A stretch of DNA of 64,000 nt from Halopseudomonas pertucinogena. GTDB taxonomy: Bacteria; Pseudomonadota; Gammaproteobacteria; Pseudomonadales; Pseudomonadaceae. Shown here piece after piece: positions 8,165 to 17,675 of the stretch (position 1 is its first letter; every line of letters starts with the position of its first letter). Location: NCBI RefSeq assembly GCF_014646575.1, contig NZ_BMNN01000001.1, forward strand, positions 806,001-870,000, in the 5' to 3' direction. The notes below the pieces were generated by a model. It saw only the letters and a list, made by a program, of their open reading frames with translations. It did not search any database and was not told the DNA's origin. Position numbers and translations under genes: made by a program.

Positions 8165-9094
8165 ATGGGACTGGATGATGCCCTCATTTTCACCCGGGTG
8201 GTGGAGTGCCACAGCTTTACCAGCGCAGCCCAGCTGCTGGGAATGCAGAAATCCACCGTCAGCCGCCGTATCGTTCAGCTGGAGGAACGGCTCGGGGTTC
8301 GACTGCTCAACCGCACCACGCGCAAGCTGCGTCTGACCGAGGTGGGCGAGGCCTACTACGAACGCTGCCGGCAGATAATGCAGGAGTTTGCCGAGGCCGA
8401 AGAGGCCATCATGCAGCTGCAGAGCGAGCCCACCGGTCTGTTGCGCATCACCTCCACCATCGAGTTCGGTCAGCTGTTTCTCGGCGGCGTGGTCGGTGAT
8501 TTCATGCGTCGCTATCCTTCGCTGCAGGTGGAGGTGGAACTCACTACCAGGGCGGTCGATCCGGTGCAGGAGGGCATAGATATCGCCATCCAGCTCGGCC
8601 GGCCGCAGGACTCAAGTCTGGTTGCAAGACCCATGCTGCTGAGCCCGCGGCAGCTGTTTGCCAGTCCTGCCTACCTGCGCGAGCACGGTGTGCCCCGCCG
8701 TCCGGACGACCTGGTGAAGCATCGGTGCATCCAGACCCTGAATGACACCGGCCGCAGATGGTATTTCGAGAAGCCGGCGACCAGTGTATCGGTGAGCCCG
8801 GCGCTTACGGTGAACAACATCACGTTTGCCCGGGAGGCGGCATTGGCCGGGGCCGGCATCATCAATGTGCCGTCGTTCATTGCCGAGGCCCATGTGGAGG
8901 AGGGCACCCTATGCCGGGTGCTGGAAGACTGCGTGCTGCCGTCCACCGAACTCTACGCCCTGTACCCCTCCCGGCGCTTCCAGGTGATGAAGGTCAAGGC
9001 GTTCATCGACTACATGATCGAGCAGCTGCATCTGCGCCTCAAGGACGGGGTGGAGCCGGAGGATGATCCGCTGGTAAAATTGCCCTCAACCTGA
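8165..9094 (+). CDS. LysR-family transcriptional regulator, probable emrAB regulator
   Basis: A 309-residue protein. The N-terminal winged helix-turn-helix spans about residues 1-60 ([20 protein letters not shown] is the HTH), followed by the linker helix and a type-2 periplasmic-binding-like effector domain (residues about 90-295). The ATG at 8165 has AGGA 8 bp upstream; the longer TTG start at 8141 has none. It is divergent from the emrAB-type efflux genes with a LysR-type palindrome in between, the classical arrangement for local control. The inducer is unknown. Confidence 0.88.
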   Translation: MGLDDALIFTRVVECHSFTSAAQLLGMQKSTVSRRIVQLEERLGVRLLNRTTRKLRLTEVGEAYYERCRQIMQEFAEAEEAIMQLQSEPTGLLRITSTIEFGQLFLGGVVGDFMRRYPSLQVEVELTTRAVDPVQEGIDIAIQLGRPQDSSLVARPMLLSPRQLFASPAYLREHGVPRRPDDLVKHRCIQTLNDTGRRWYFEKPATSVSVSPALTVNNITFAREAALAGAGIINVPSFIAEAHVEEGTLCRVLEDCVLPSTELYALYPSRRFQVMKVKAFIDYMIEQLHLRLKDGVEPEDDPLVKLPST

Positions 9095-9137
9095 GTTGTC
9101 CATCCGGCCCTGCGGGGCCGCCGTTACGAGATATTCC

Positions 9138-10604
<1,467 letters not shown>

Positions 10605-10646
10605 TACCGGGCCGGCCATAAGTCGCTGTTTTAGTGAATTTATTTG

Positions 10647-10675
10647 TTGACAGGCCGGCGCCATAGCCCTAATAT
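10647..10675 (+). promoter_or_regulatory. Sigma-70 promoter of tRNA-Ala/Glu/Ala operon
   Basis: Perfect -35 TTGACA (10647-10652), 17-bp spacer and -10 TAATAT (10670-10675), followed by a GC-rich discriminator GCGCCCCG. The A/T-rich stretch GTGAATTTATTTG just upstream resembles an UP element. The predicted start is about 13 bp before tRNA-Ala. Confidence 0.85.
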
Positions 10676-10694
10676 GCGCCCCGTCCAGAACGAC

Positions 10695-10770
10695 GGGGCT
10701 ATAGCTCAGCTGGGAGAGCGCCTGCATGGCATGCAGGAGGTCTGCGGTTCGATCCCGCATAGCTCCACCA
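10695..10770 (+). tRNA. tRNA-Ala (GGC), copy 1
   Basis: Seventy-six bases: acceptor GGGGCTA/TAGCTCC, anticodon arm CCTGC-ATGGCAT-GCAGG (anticodon GGC), T-arm with GTTCGATCC, and encoded ACCA end. A second identical copy follows at 10991-11066. An 8-bp hairpin (GGTCATCG/CGATGACC, 10778-10798) just after the CCA may be a processing or weak attenuation signal. Confidence 0.96.
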
Positions 10771-10876
10771 ATTTTTTGGTCATCGCCTGTCGATGACCTG
10801 TTTTACACTAGCCGTTATGCTGCAGAGCATATCTGGTGATGAAGCGAGACCAGCAATCGTTTCGAGAAGGGTTTGC

Positions 10877-10952
10877 GTCCCCTTCGTCTAGTGGCCTAGG
10901 ACACCGCCCTTTCACGGCGGTAACAGGGGTTCGAGTCCCCTAGGGGACGCCA
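10877..10952 (+). tRNA. tRNA-Glu (TTC), copy 2
   Basis: Identical over 76 bases to the minus-strand gene at 827-902, with anticodon TTC and encoded GCCA end. It lies between two identical tRNA-Ala genes in the same transcript. Confidence 0.96.
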
Positions 10953-10990
10953 TCTTTACCGACACTCCGGTGTCGCGGTCGCAAGACCAC

Positions 10991-11066
10991 GGGGCTATAG
11001 CTCAGCTGGGAGAGCGCCTGCATGGCATGCAGGAGGTCTGCGGTTCGATCCCGCATAGCTCCACCA
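10991..11066 (+). tRNA. tRNA-Ala (GGC), copy 2
   Basis: Identical to the tRNA-Ala at 10695-10770, including the encoded ACCA. It is the last gene of the tRNA operon, followed within 6 bp by a strong terminator. Confidence 0.96.
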
Positions 11067-11071
11067 TTTCA

Positions 11072-11105
11072 AAGCGCCGACACCTGTTGTCGGCGCTTTT
11101 TTTTT
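11072..11105 (+). terminator. Rho-independent terminator of tRNA operon
   Basis: An 11-bp GC-rich stem (AAGCGCCGACA paired with TGTCGGCGCTT) and a short loop, followed by a run of nine T. Confidence 0.92.
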
Positions 11106-11210
11106 GCCTGCGCGAAAGCGCCCAGTCGGCACCACGCATCAGCCGGCCGGAACCGTACTGGCCTGGCGGCCTCCAACGATGTATCTGTCGCCTAGCAGTC
11201 TGTCATCGCC

Positions 11211-11726
11211 ATGCCAAGTTACGCCAATCACGGATCGGCGCGTCCCGATTCGGACATGACCCTGTTCGGTTCGCCCAAGGACCGCCTGGAATTCTATCGT
11301 CGGGAAATCCATCACGAGATCAACAACCTGTCCGGCAGAACCAACACCTACCTGACCGGCCAGTCCTTTCTGGTGATCGCCTTCGCCTCCTGCATGGCCA
11401 ACCTCAATCCGGATTGGGGACCCATCTTCACTCTGGTGATGCCGGTGCTGCTGGCCATGTTCGGAGCCTTCAGTTCGCTCAGCGCCTGGCCGGGCATCAA
11501 GGCTTCATGCGATATCGTCGAGCACTGGCAGCACAAGCAGATCCAGTTGTTCAAATGCGAGCCGGCAATAGGCCCGGCATATGATGACGCGCCGCTGTTC
11601 TCTTCCTGGGAGTCAACCTACGACGGTCAGGACAAGGCGCTTAAATTCTACAAGCGCTCACCCTGGCTGCTGGCAGGTTTCTGGGTGATCCTGGGAGGGG
11701 TGGCGCTGGTGATCCAGTTGCTGTGA
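11211..11726 (+). CDS. Hypothetical membrane protein, two or three helices
   Basis: A 171-residue protein of no recognised family. An N-terminal cytosolic amphipathic part contains LEFYRREIHHEINNLSGR. Two adjacent hydrophobic segments follow (about 46-62 and 67-84), then a soluble middle with a Trp/Tyr-rich acidic stretch, and a C-terminal membrane helix (about 148-171, ending VALVIQLL). It lies alone just past a tRNA operon, a common landing place for acquired DNA, and next to a decayed GST gene. The ATG has no convincing Shine-Dalgarno; an internal ATG at residue 16 (MTLFGSP) is an alternative start. Confidence 0.55.
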   Translation: MPSYANHGSARPDSDMTLFGSPKDRLEFYRREIHHEINNLSGRTNTYLTGQSFLVIAFASCMANLNPDWGPIFTLVMPVLLAMFGAFSSLSAWPGIKASCDIVEHWQHKQIQLFKCEPAIGPAYDDAPLFSSWESTYDGQDKALKFYKRSPWLLAGFWVILGGVALVIQLL

Positions 11727-11754
11727 AAGAAGGGTTGCATGAATCGGTATACCG

Positions 11755-11955
11755 GTGGTTGCCTCTGTGAACCGGTATCTGCTTGGAAGTCATATCAGCA
11801 TGGCAGACATCTGCATCATGCCCTTCGTGCGCCAGTTCGCCCATGTGGATCAGGACGTGTTCTACAGCTTGCCCTATCCACATCTGCAGCAGTGGCTGAG
11901 GGAGTGGCTGGCGCATCCGCTTTTTCAGCAGGTCATGGTCAAATTTCCGCCCTGG
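11755..11955 (+). pseudogene. Glutathione S-transferase remnant (C-terminal domain only)
   Basis: About 65 codons read as a GST C-terminal helical domain: LLGSHISMADICIMPFVRQF, then LPYPHLQQWLREWL, then VMVKFPPW. SMADI is the GST N-capping box. The whole thioredoxin-like N-terminal half is missing, and the frame reads past the natural end without a proper stop. No frame upstream encodes the missing half, so this is a deletion remnant rather than a simple frameshift. Confidence 0.75.
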
Positions 11956-11986
11956 CGGGTGATGAGCTCGTGGTGTTCCCGTAGCA

Positions 11987-12403
11987 TCATGAGTGTGGCG
12001 CGAGTAGTTCATTGAACTCCAGCACATTCAGGTCCGGGTCGCGGATAAAGCAGACGTTGCGGCGGCCATGCCCCATGGTCACCGGGCCTTCGCTGATGGC
12101 TATGTTCTCGCGCGCCAGCCACTCCACCAGTTCATCCATGCTGTCGACGATAAAGGCCGCATGGGTGTAACCGGGCCGCTTGACCGGGACGTCCAGCAGC
12201 ACGTTGCCGTCGCTCGCCGCCTCGCCGTTATGGATCAGGTGGATACGCAGGCCGGTCGGGTGCACCAGCCCGCAGGCACGGACTGCCGGAGCATATTCCT
12301 CGGGATCGCGGACGAAGCCGAGCCTGGCGTAGAACGCTTCCGCTGTTGCCAGATCCGTGACGCGGATGCCGATATGGTCGAGACGTAAGTTGTCGAAGTT
12401 CAT
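11987..12403 (-). CDS. VOC-family (glyoxalase-like) protein
   Basis: A 138-residue protein in the vicinal-oxygen-chelate fold. It begins LRLDHIGIRVTDLATAEAFYARLGF (metal-ligand His near residue 10). The second module starts GYTHAAFIVDSMDELVEWL and ends CFIRDPDLNVLEFNEL (metal-ligand Glu). The ATG at 12403 is preceded by CAGGAG; the longer upstream frame overlaps the neighbouring GST and lacks support. It lies 26 bp after the GST gene on the same strand, suggesting a shared operon for reactive-electrophile handling. The reaction is not identifiable. Confidence 0.82.
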   Translation of the reverse strand: MNFDNLRLDHIGIRVTDLATAEAFYARLGFVRDPEEYAPAVRACGLVHPTGLRIHLIHNGEAASDGNVLLDVPVKRPGYTHAAFIVDSMDELVEWLARENIAISEGPVTMGHGRRNVCFIRDPDLNVLEFNELLAPHS

Positions 12404-12429
12404 ACAGATCGCTCCTGATAAAGTGGGGG

Positions 12430-13044
12430 TCAGGCAGCCAGCCCGGCACGGGTACGCTGGAAGGGAATGAAGCCGGGCAGCTCTTCGATCTGCCGCAGCC
12501 AGGCGAGGACGCGCGGATAGCCGGACAGGTCCACGTTGCCCTCGGGGGCCCGGGCGACGTAGCTGTACAGCGCCACGTCCGCGATGGTGGGTTGCTCTGT
12601 GCTCGCCAGCCAGCGCTGACCCGCCAGTGTCTGCTCCATCACCGCGAGTGTCGCGTGGGCGCGGCCGATGACCTCCTCTGCATTGAGCGGAGCACCGAAC
12701 ACCGTAATGAGTCGCGCGGCGCAGACACCGTAGGCTATCTTGCCAGCGGCTACCGACAGCCATCGCTGCACCTGTGCCTCTTCCGCGGGCTCGGTCGGCA
12801 GCCAGTGGGACGGCCCCACTTTGCGCGCTATATAGACGAGGATGGCCAGCGAGTCGGCAACCATGATGCCGTCATCATCCAGGACGGGTACTTCCCCGAA
12901 TGCATTTATGGCGAGAAACGGCGGTTGCTTGTGCTCGCCGCCGGGCAGGTCTATCTCAACCAGTTCGTGGGGCACATCCGCGAGCGAAAGAAAAAGGGCT
13001 GCGCGATGCGCGTGCCCGGACAGGGCGTAGTGGTAGAGCTTCAT
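12430..13044 (-). CDS. Glutathione S-transferase family protein
   Basis: A 204-residue GST. The N-terminal domain has [26 protein letters not shown], then [24 protein letters not shown] (cis-Pro and ADS motifs). The C-terminal domain has [22 protein letters not shown]. It resembles the small GSTs often found beside LysR regulators. It is divergent from a LysR gene with a palindrome in between, and upstream of a VOC gene. It is cytosolic, with unknown substrate. Confidence 0.88.
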   Translation of the reverse strand: MKLYHYALSGHAHRAALFLSLADVPHELVEIDLPGGEHKQPPFLAINAFGEVPVLDDDGIMVADSLAILVYIARKVGPSHWLPTEPAEEAQVQRWLSVAAGKIAYGVCAARLITVFGAPLNAEEVIGRAHATLAVMEQTLAGQRWLASTEQPTIADVALYSYVARAPEGNVDLSGYPRVLAWLRQIEELPGFIPFQRTRAGLAA

Positions 13045-13109
13045 GAGGCGATCTCCGCATTGACGATGCAGCCATTCTGTCTCTTTGCAAAAGGTGAGAG
13101 AATCTGCCG

Positions 13110-13134
13110 TATTCGCATTTCTCTATTGCGGATA
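13110..13134. promoter_or_regulatory. Candidate LysR-type operator between GST and LysR gene
   Basis: Inverted repeat TATTCGCA-N9-TGCGGATA with one mismatch, and CGCA/TGCG perfectly paired at its inner edge. It lies 66 bp above the GST start and 28 bp above the LysR start. The position suits autorepression plus control of the divergent gene. Confidence 0.45.
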
Positions 13135-13162
13135 CCGATATCAATACAGCGGAATCAGGACG

Positions 13163-14056
13163 ATGGACAGACTGCGAACGCTGCGGACCTTCATCAGCGT
13201 GGCCGAACACGCAAGCTTTGCCGAAGCTGGGCGGCGGCTCAATCTGTCGCCAACCACCGTCTCGCGTACGATCGCCGCGCTTGAAGCGAGCCTTGGCGTG
13301 CAGTTGCTACGGCGCACCACGCGCAGCGTGCGGCTGACAAACGAAGGGGCGCTGTTTCTCGAACGGTGCCGCGCCGGGATCGCCGAGATTGATCAGGCGT
13401 TCGATATCGTCCGCGGGCAGCGGTCGGCGCCCAATGGTGTACTGACGGTGACGGCCCCGGTCATGTTTGGCCGCCTGCATATCCAGCCGGTCATCGTCGA
13501 ACTGCTGAGGCAGCATCCTCAGCTGCAGATCCGGTTGCTGCTGCTTGACCGGGTGGTAAGTCTGGTGGAAGAGGGGGTGGATGTCGCTGTGCGCATTGCC
13601 GATCTGCCGGATAGTTCGCTGCACATGTTGCGAGTCGGGGAGGTCAGGCGTGTGTTCGCGGCCAGTCCCGCCTACCTTGCAGCGCACGGCCGACCGGCTT
13701 CCCTGTCCGATCTCCGTCAGCATGGGCTGATCTGGATCGAGGATGAGGCTGGGCCTCATCGCGGTTGGGGGCTGGATGAGGTCCACCGTTCTGGTCGCCC
13801 TGCGAGATTCACGGTCAACAATATGGAAGCAGCCGTTTCGGCCGCGGTATCCGGCCTGGGTGTGATTCGGACAATGTCCTACCAGGTCGCCGAGGAACTC
13901 GCCGCGGGTCGGCTTGAGCTGGTACTGACCGACGATGCCGCACCGGCCCTGCCGATCTCGCTGCTCTTTCATGGCGGTCGCAGGAGTCATCCCAATGTGC
14001 GGGCCTTCATCGAAGCCGTGAAACTGCACCTGCAGGAGCCTCTCGCCGGCAACTGA
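13163..14056 (+). CDS. LysR-family transcriptional regulator
   Basis: A 297-residue protein starting MDRLRTLRTFISVAEH. The HTH is about residues 18-37 (SFAEAGRRLNLSPTTVSRTI), with the effector-binding domain at about 90-290. It resembles CrgA/AaeR-type regulators of the kind found beside GST and quinone-reductase genes. The ATG at 13163 fits the family N terminus, although the ribosome site (GGAA, 9 bp) is weak. It is divergent from the GST-VOC pair, which it probably controls. Confidence 0.87.
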   Translation: MDRLRTLRTFISVAEHASFAEAGRRLNLSPTTVSRTIAALEASLGVQLLRRTTRSVRLTNEGALFLERCRAGIAEIDQAFDIVRGQRSAPNGVLTVTAPVMFGRLHIQPVIVELLRQHPQLQIRLLLLDRVVSLVEEGVDVAVRIADLPDSSLHMLRVGEVRRVFAASPAYLAAHGRPASLSDLRQHGLIWIEDEAGPHRGWGLDEVHRSGRPARFTVNNMEAAVSAAVSGLGVIRTMSYQVAEELAAGRLELVLTDDAAPALPISLLFHGGRRSHPNVRAFIEAVKLHLQEPLAGN

Positions 14057-14070
14057 AGCAGCCTACCCCC

Positions 14071-14511
14071 TCAGGCCAGCTTCACGTTCATGGTGATCTG
14101 CGCGGTGAACACTGTGTTGCCTTCGGTATCGGTGACCTGAACCGGCACCACCTTGTCGCCCTCGCTGCTCCAGTCGATTCCGTCCGCGCTTGCCACTGCC
14201 GTCAGATCGGTTTTCGCCTTGGCGAGATATTCCACCGTCATGCCCCTGGGGATCCAGCGCGCGCCCTCCGGGATGGCGACGTTGGTCATCATGCCTGCCG
14301 CGAGCTCGGCGGCGTTGCACATGGCGATGGCGTGGACGGTGCCGAGATGATTGGTGACCTCTTTTGCGAAGGGCAGATTCACTGTGCATCCTTCCGCGCT
14401 CAGCTCCGAGATCAATGGATTGATGGTGCTGAAATAGGGCGCCATTTGGCAGGCCATCTTGCTGAACATCTCCGGCCCGGCGGATTGGAACATCTTCAGA
14501 ACCTGATTCAT
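14071..14511 (-). CDS. DUF4442-type hotdog-fold protein
   Basis: A 146-residue single hotdog domain. The central helix region VTNHLGTVHAIAMCNAAELAAG matches thioesterase-like DUF4442 proteins, which usually act on or bind acyl thioesters. There is no signal peptide. AGGAG lies 9 bp before the ATG. It faces away from a TetR gene across a conspicuous double palindrome, so it is the likely target of that regulator. The natural acyl substrate is not known. Confidence 0.82.
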   Translation of the reverse strand: MNQVLKMFQSAGPEMFSKMACQMAPYFSTINPLISELSAEGCTVNLPFAKEVTNHLGTVHAIAMCNAAELAAGMMTNVAIPEGARWIPRGMTVEYLAKAKTDLTAVASADGIDWSSEGDKVVPVQVTDTEGNTVFTAQITMNVKLA

Positions 14512-14527
14512 GATTGACTCCTGGGAT

Positions 14528-14566
14528 TTTCAGAATAATATTCGGTAAAAGAATATTATTCTGAAA
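14528..14566. promoter_or_regulatory. Double-palindrome operator for the TetR regulator
   Basis: Perfect 16-bp arms (TTTCAGAATAATATTC and GAATATTATTCTGAAA) are separated by 7 bp. Each arm itself contains the 11-bp palindrome GAATAWTATTC, giving two sites with centres 18 bp apart. It begins 17 bp above the DUF4442 gene start and ends 75 bp above the TetR start. The AT-rich core could also cover a promoter. This layout suggests two TetR dimers bound side by side. Confidence 0.75.
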
Positions 14567-14641
14567 CGGCGAGAGGCGTCAACGCTTCACCGCATCAGGC
14601 GAGGCGAGTACCATTCCTCCCTCACCAGCAGAGATGAACCG

Positions 14642-15250
14642 ATGGATCTTCTAGACCGCAGCTATCCCAGTCGACGGGCTGAGTTGAAGCGCAGCATCCT
14701 GCGAGCAGCGCTTGATTGCTTCAACACTCAGGGTATCGAGGCGACGACCATCGAGATGATCCGCCTTGCCTGCGATACCAGTGTCGGTGCGATTTACCAC
14801 CATTTCACCAACAAGGAAGGGCTGGTGGCGGCCCTTTTCTTCGCCGCCATGGAAGACCAGAGCGCGTTGCGCCTGGAATACCTTGAGGCGGCGCAGACAG
14901 CCAGGGATGGGGTAAATGCCCTGGTCTTCAGTTATATCGACTGGGTTGCAAATCAGCCGGACTGGGCCCGCTACCAGTTCAGCGCCCGCGCTGTGGTAGC
15001 CAACGGGCCTCACAAGGAAGAGTTGAGGGAAAGAAACAGGGTCCGCAATCAGCAGCTGCAACAGTATTTTGCGCAGCTGGGCGTAGGGGAGGGGATGGCA
15101 GGCCTGCCGCCTGAACTGGTTCCTTCCCTCATCATTGGCTCCTCGGAAAGTTATTGCAGGGCTTGGCTATCCGGAAGAGTGCAGCAGAACCCGACGGCGT
15201 ATCGGGAACTGCTGGCTGATGCGGCCTGGCGGTCGCTCGGTGCGGGGTGA
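14642..15250 (+). CDS. TetR/AcrR-family transcriptional regulator
   Basis: A 202-residue repressor. The N-terminal HTH is at about residues 20-58 (AALDCFNTQGIEATTIEMIRLACDTSVGAIYHHF), with the family signature VGAIYHHFTNKEGL. The C-terminal ligand-binding helices (60-200) are divergent. GAGATG precedes the ATG. Divergent placement from the DUF4442 hotdog gene across the 39-bp double palindrome points to control of that gene and itself, perhaps in response to an acyl-CoA or lipid ligand (inference). Confidence 0.88.
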   Translation: MDLLDRSYPSRRAELKRSILRAALDCFNTQGIEATTIEMIRLACDTSVGAIYHHFTNKEGLVAALFFAAMEDQSALRLEYLEAAQTARDGVNALVFSYIDWVANQPDWARYQFSARAVVANGPHKEELRERNRVRNQQLQQYFAQLGVGEGMAGLPPELVPSLIIGSSESYCRAWLSGRVQQNPTAYRELLADAAWRSLGAG

Positions 15251-15269
15251 TCAGGGGCGCCCCGATCAC
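15247..15269. terminator. Hairpin between convergent tetR and ldcA
   Basis: Inverted repeat GTGATC-A-GGGGC / GCCCC-GATCAC with one bulged base. It contains the stop codons of both convergent genes. It lacks a T-run, so it is a transcript-end or RNase barrier rather than a classic intrinsic terminator. Confidence 0.4.
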
Positions 15270-17521
15270 TCCACCAGACAATCTACAAAATACCTCACAC
15301 TCCCATCCTCCTGCGTCATCGGCCTGAGCCCATGGATATCGCTCTCGAATCCGGGGAACTGCTGGTCCTGATCCAGCGCGATGCGCAGGTAGTCGGTGAT
15401 CGCGCTGCTGTCCTGGGGGAAGCGTTCGCCGGGCATGATGACCGGGATACCGGGCGGGTAGGGCACCAGCATGACGGCGCTGATGCGGCCAGCCAGTTGG
15501 TCGACCGGGACCATTTCCACCTGGCCGCGCACCATCTGCGTCCAGGCGTCGGCGGGGCGGATGACGATGTCGGGCAGCTCGGTGTACATCTGCCGCAATA
15601 CACGCACCATGCCCTGAGTCTTGTAGAAGCGGTGCAGGTCCTGACAGAGATCGCGCAGGCCCATGCCGGGGTAATGGCCGCTGCGGGCGATGGTCGGCAG
15701 GGTGAGTTCCAGAGGGGCGTTGCTGTCATAGAGGCGCTTGAACTCCTGCAGCTCGGAGACCAGGGTGCTCCATTTGCCCTTGGTGATGCCCAGTGAGAAC
15801 AGGATCAGGAAGGAATACAGCCCGGTTTTCTCCACCACCAGCCCGCGCTCGGCGAGGAAGCGGGTAACGATGGCAGCGGGGATGCCGGTGCGGCCCAGGC
15901 GGCCGTGTTCTTCCACGCCGGGGGTCAGCAGAGTGACCTTGATCGGGTCAAGCAGGGCGTAGTCCTCGGCCATCTCGCCGAAGCCGTGCCATTGGGCGTG
16001 GTTATCCAGCGTCCAGTCGCTGGCATCCAGTTCGGTCGCATCCAGTGCCTGCTCCGGCTCCCACAGATCAAACCACCATTCATCCTCGTCTAGGCGCTCG
16101 GCGGTCTGGTGCATGGCCAGGCGGAAGGACAGCGCCTCATCCAGGGTTTCCTGCACCAGGGAGCGGCCGGGTTCGCCGGCCATCATGCCGGTGGCCACGT
16201 CGATGGAGGCAATGATGCCGTAATGCGGTGAGGTCGAGGTGTGCATCATGAAGGCTTCGTTGAAGCGCTCCACATCCAGCTGCTGCTCAAGGCTGTTCTC
16301 GGCGAGGATGATCGACGCCTGCGACAGTGCAGCCAGTACCTTGTGTGGCGACTGGGTGGCAAACACCAGCGGATGCCGGGCGCGCTCGAAGCCGCGTTTG
16401 CTGCCCATGCCATGACGGCCGGCGTAGAACTCGTGGAAGGCGGCATAGCCATACCAGGCTTCGTCGAAGTGCAGGATGTCCACTGCGTCTTCCAGCTCGT
16501 CCTTGATCAGCTCGGCGTTGTAGCACAGGCCGTCGTAGGTGGAGTTGGTCAGCACGGCGAGACGGATGCGCGGAGTGCGGCCCTGCAGCAGGGGGTGTTC
16601 GGCCAGGCGCTGGCGCAGGTTCTGGGGTGAGAAGGAATCCAGGCTGATCGGCCCGATGATGCCGTAGTCGTTGCGCGAGCCGGTCAGGTACACCGGGATG
16701 GCGCCGGTCATAGTGATGGCGTGCAGGATGGACTTGTGGCAGTTGCGGTCCACCAGCACCACATCGTCCCGGGTAACGAAGGCATGCCAGATGATCTTGT
16801 TGGCGGTGGAGGTGCCGTTGACGACATAGAAGCTGTGGTCGGCGCCGAAGGTGCGCGCGGTGTTGGCCTCGGCTTCGGCGATGGGGCCGTTGTGATCGAG
16901 CAGCGAGCCAAGACCGGGCACGGACACCGACAGATCGGAGCGCAGGGTGTTTTCCCCGAAGAAGTCGTGGAAGGCCCGACCCACCGGACTCTTGCGAAAG
17001 GCCACCCCGCCGCCGTGCCCGGGGGAGTGCCACGAGTAACTGGCGCGGCCGGTGTAGGTGAGCAGCGCCTTGAAAAACGGCGGCAGCACCTGGGACAGGT
17101 AATCGCGAGCCGTGCGGGCGATCTGTCCGGCGATGAAGGGCATGGTGTCTTCGAACAGATAGATGATGCCGCGCAGCTGGTGCAGGTCACGCAGGCTGCT
17201 GAGCAGCTGGGTATCCAGCTGCTGCGTTGTACTCAGAGCCATGATCGGCAGCTCGGGGGAGCGCGAATGGGCTGCGGCAAACAGGTCGCGTACCGGCTCC
17301 ATTCCGGCGGCCAGGTCGTTGTCGGGAGTGAACAGGATGCAGGACAGGCCCCGGTGCGCCTCGGCCACCAGCCGGCCTTCATCGAGCGAGGTGGTCGCCA
17401 GGACTTCGAAGCCTTCGTGCTTCAGCGCCCTGAACAGCTCGGCCAGTTGCTGGCCGGCGACGTTGGTGCGGTTGATATCCGAATTGATGACCAGAATGGG
17501 GAAATGCAGATGCTTGAACAT
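15266..17521 (-). CDS. ldcA: PLP-dependent Orn/Lys/Arg decarboxylase (LdcA type)
   Basis: A 751-residue cytosolic decarboxylase. An N-terminal receiver-like wing (residues 1-125, FPILVINSDINRTNV) is followed by the fold-I PLP domain with YSWHSPGHGGG, FYVVNGTSTANK and HFDEAWYGYA (Asp and Ala under the cofactor). The Schiff-base lysine is Lys394 in TQSPHKVLAA, and the C-terminal domain completes the protein. The length equals the lysine-preferring LdcA of P. aeruginosa, so lysine to cadaverine is the best guess. Arginine or ornithine specificity cannot be excluded from sequence alone. It is transcribed away from a thioesterase gene. Confidence 0.85.
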   Translation of the reverse strand: MFKHLHFPILVINSDINRTNVAGQQLAELFRALKHEGFEVLATTSLDEGRLVAEAHRGLSCILFTPDNDLAAGMEPVRDLFAAAHSRSPELPIMALSTTQQLDTQLLSSLRDLHQLRGIIYLFEDTMPFIAGQIARTARDYLSQVLPPFFKALLTYTGRASYSWHSPGHGGGVAFRKSPVGRAFHDFFGENTLRSDLSVSVPGLGSLLDHNGPIAEAEANTARTFGADHSFYVVNGTSTANKIIWHAFVTRDDVVLVDRNCHKSILHAITMTGAIPVYLTGSRNDYGIIGPISLDSFSPQNLRQRLAEHPLLQGRTPRIRLAVLTNSTYDGLCYNAELIKDELEDAVDILHFDEAWYGYAAFHEFYAGRHGMGSKRGFERARHPLVFATQSPHKVLAALSQASIILAENSLEQQLDVERFNEAFMMHTSTSPHYGIIASIDVATGMMAGEPGRSLVQETLDEALSFRLAMHQTAERLDEDEWWFDLWEPEQALDATELDASDWTLDNHAQWHGFGEMAEDYALLDPIKVTLLTPGVEEHGRLGRTGIPAAIVTRFLAERGLVVEKTGLYSFLILFSLGITKGKWSTLVSELQEFKRLYDSNAPLELTLPTIARSGHYPGMGLRDLCQDLHRFYKTQGMVRVLRQMYTELPDIVIRPADAWTQMVRGQVEMVPVDQLAGRISAVMLVPYPPGIPVIMPGERFPQDSSAITDYLRIALDQDQQFPGFESDIHGLRPMTQEDGSVRYFVDCLVE

Positions 17522-17675
17522 GCCAGCTCCTGTGACGGCTACAGCTGTTCAGTGTCGTGCCGCCAGGCCGTTCTGGCAAGTTGGCAATCCGATGGCAGAG
17601 CGGTTTCCGGGCCCGGGCAGTGTTATGCTGCATCCCTTTGAAAATCCGGACGAACGCCTGAGCGGGAGACAATCT

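Noticed and set aside
10778-10798. Hairpin GGTCATCG/CGATGACC as terminator inside the tRNA operon
   Set aside because: Followed only by TGTTTTA, and tRNA-Glu and a second tRNA-Ala with no new promoter follow, so it is more likely a processing or neutral structure.
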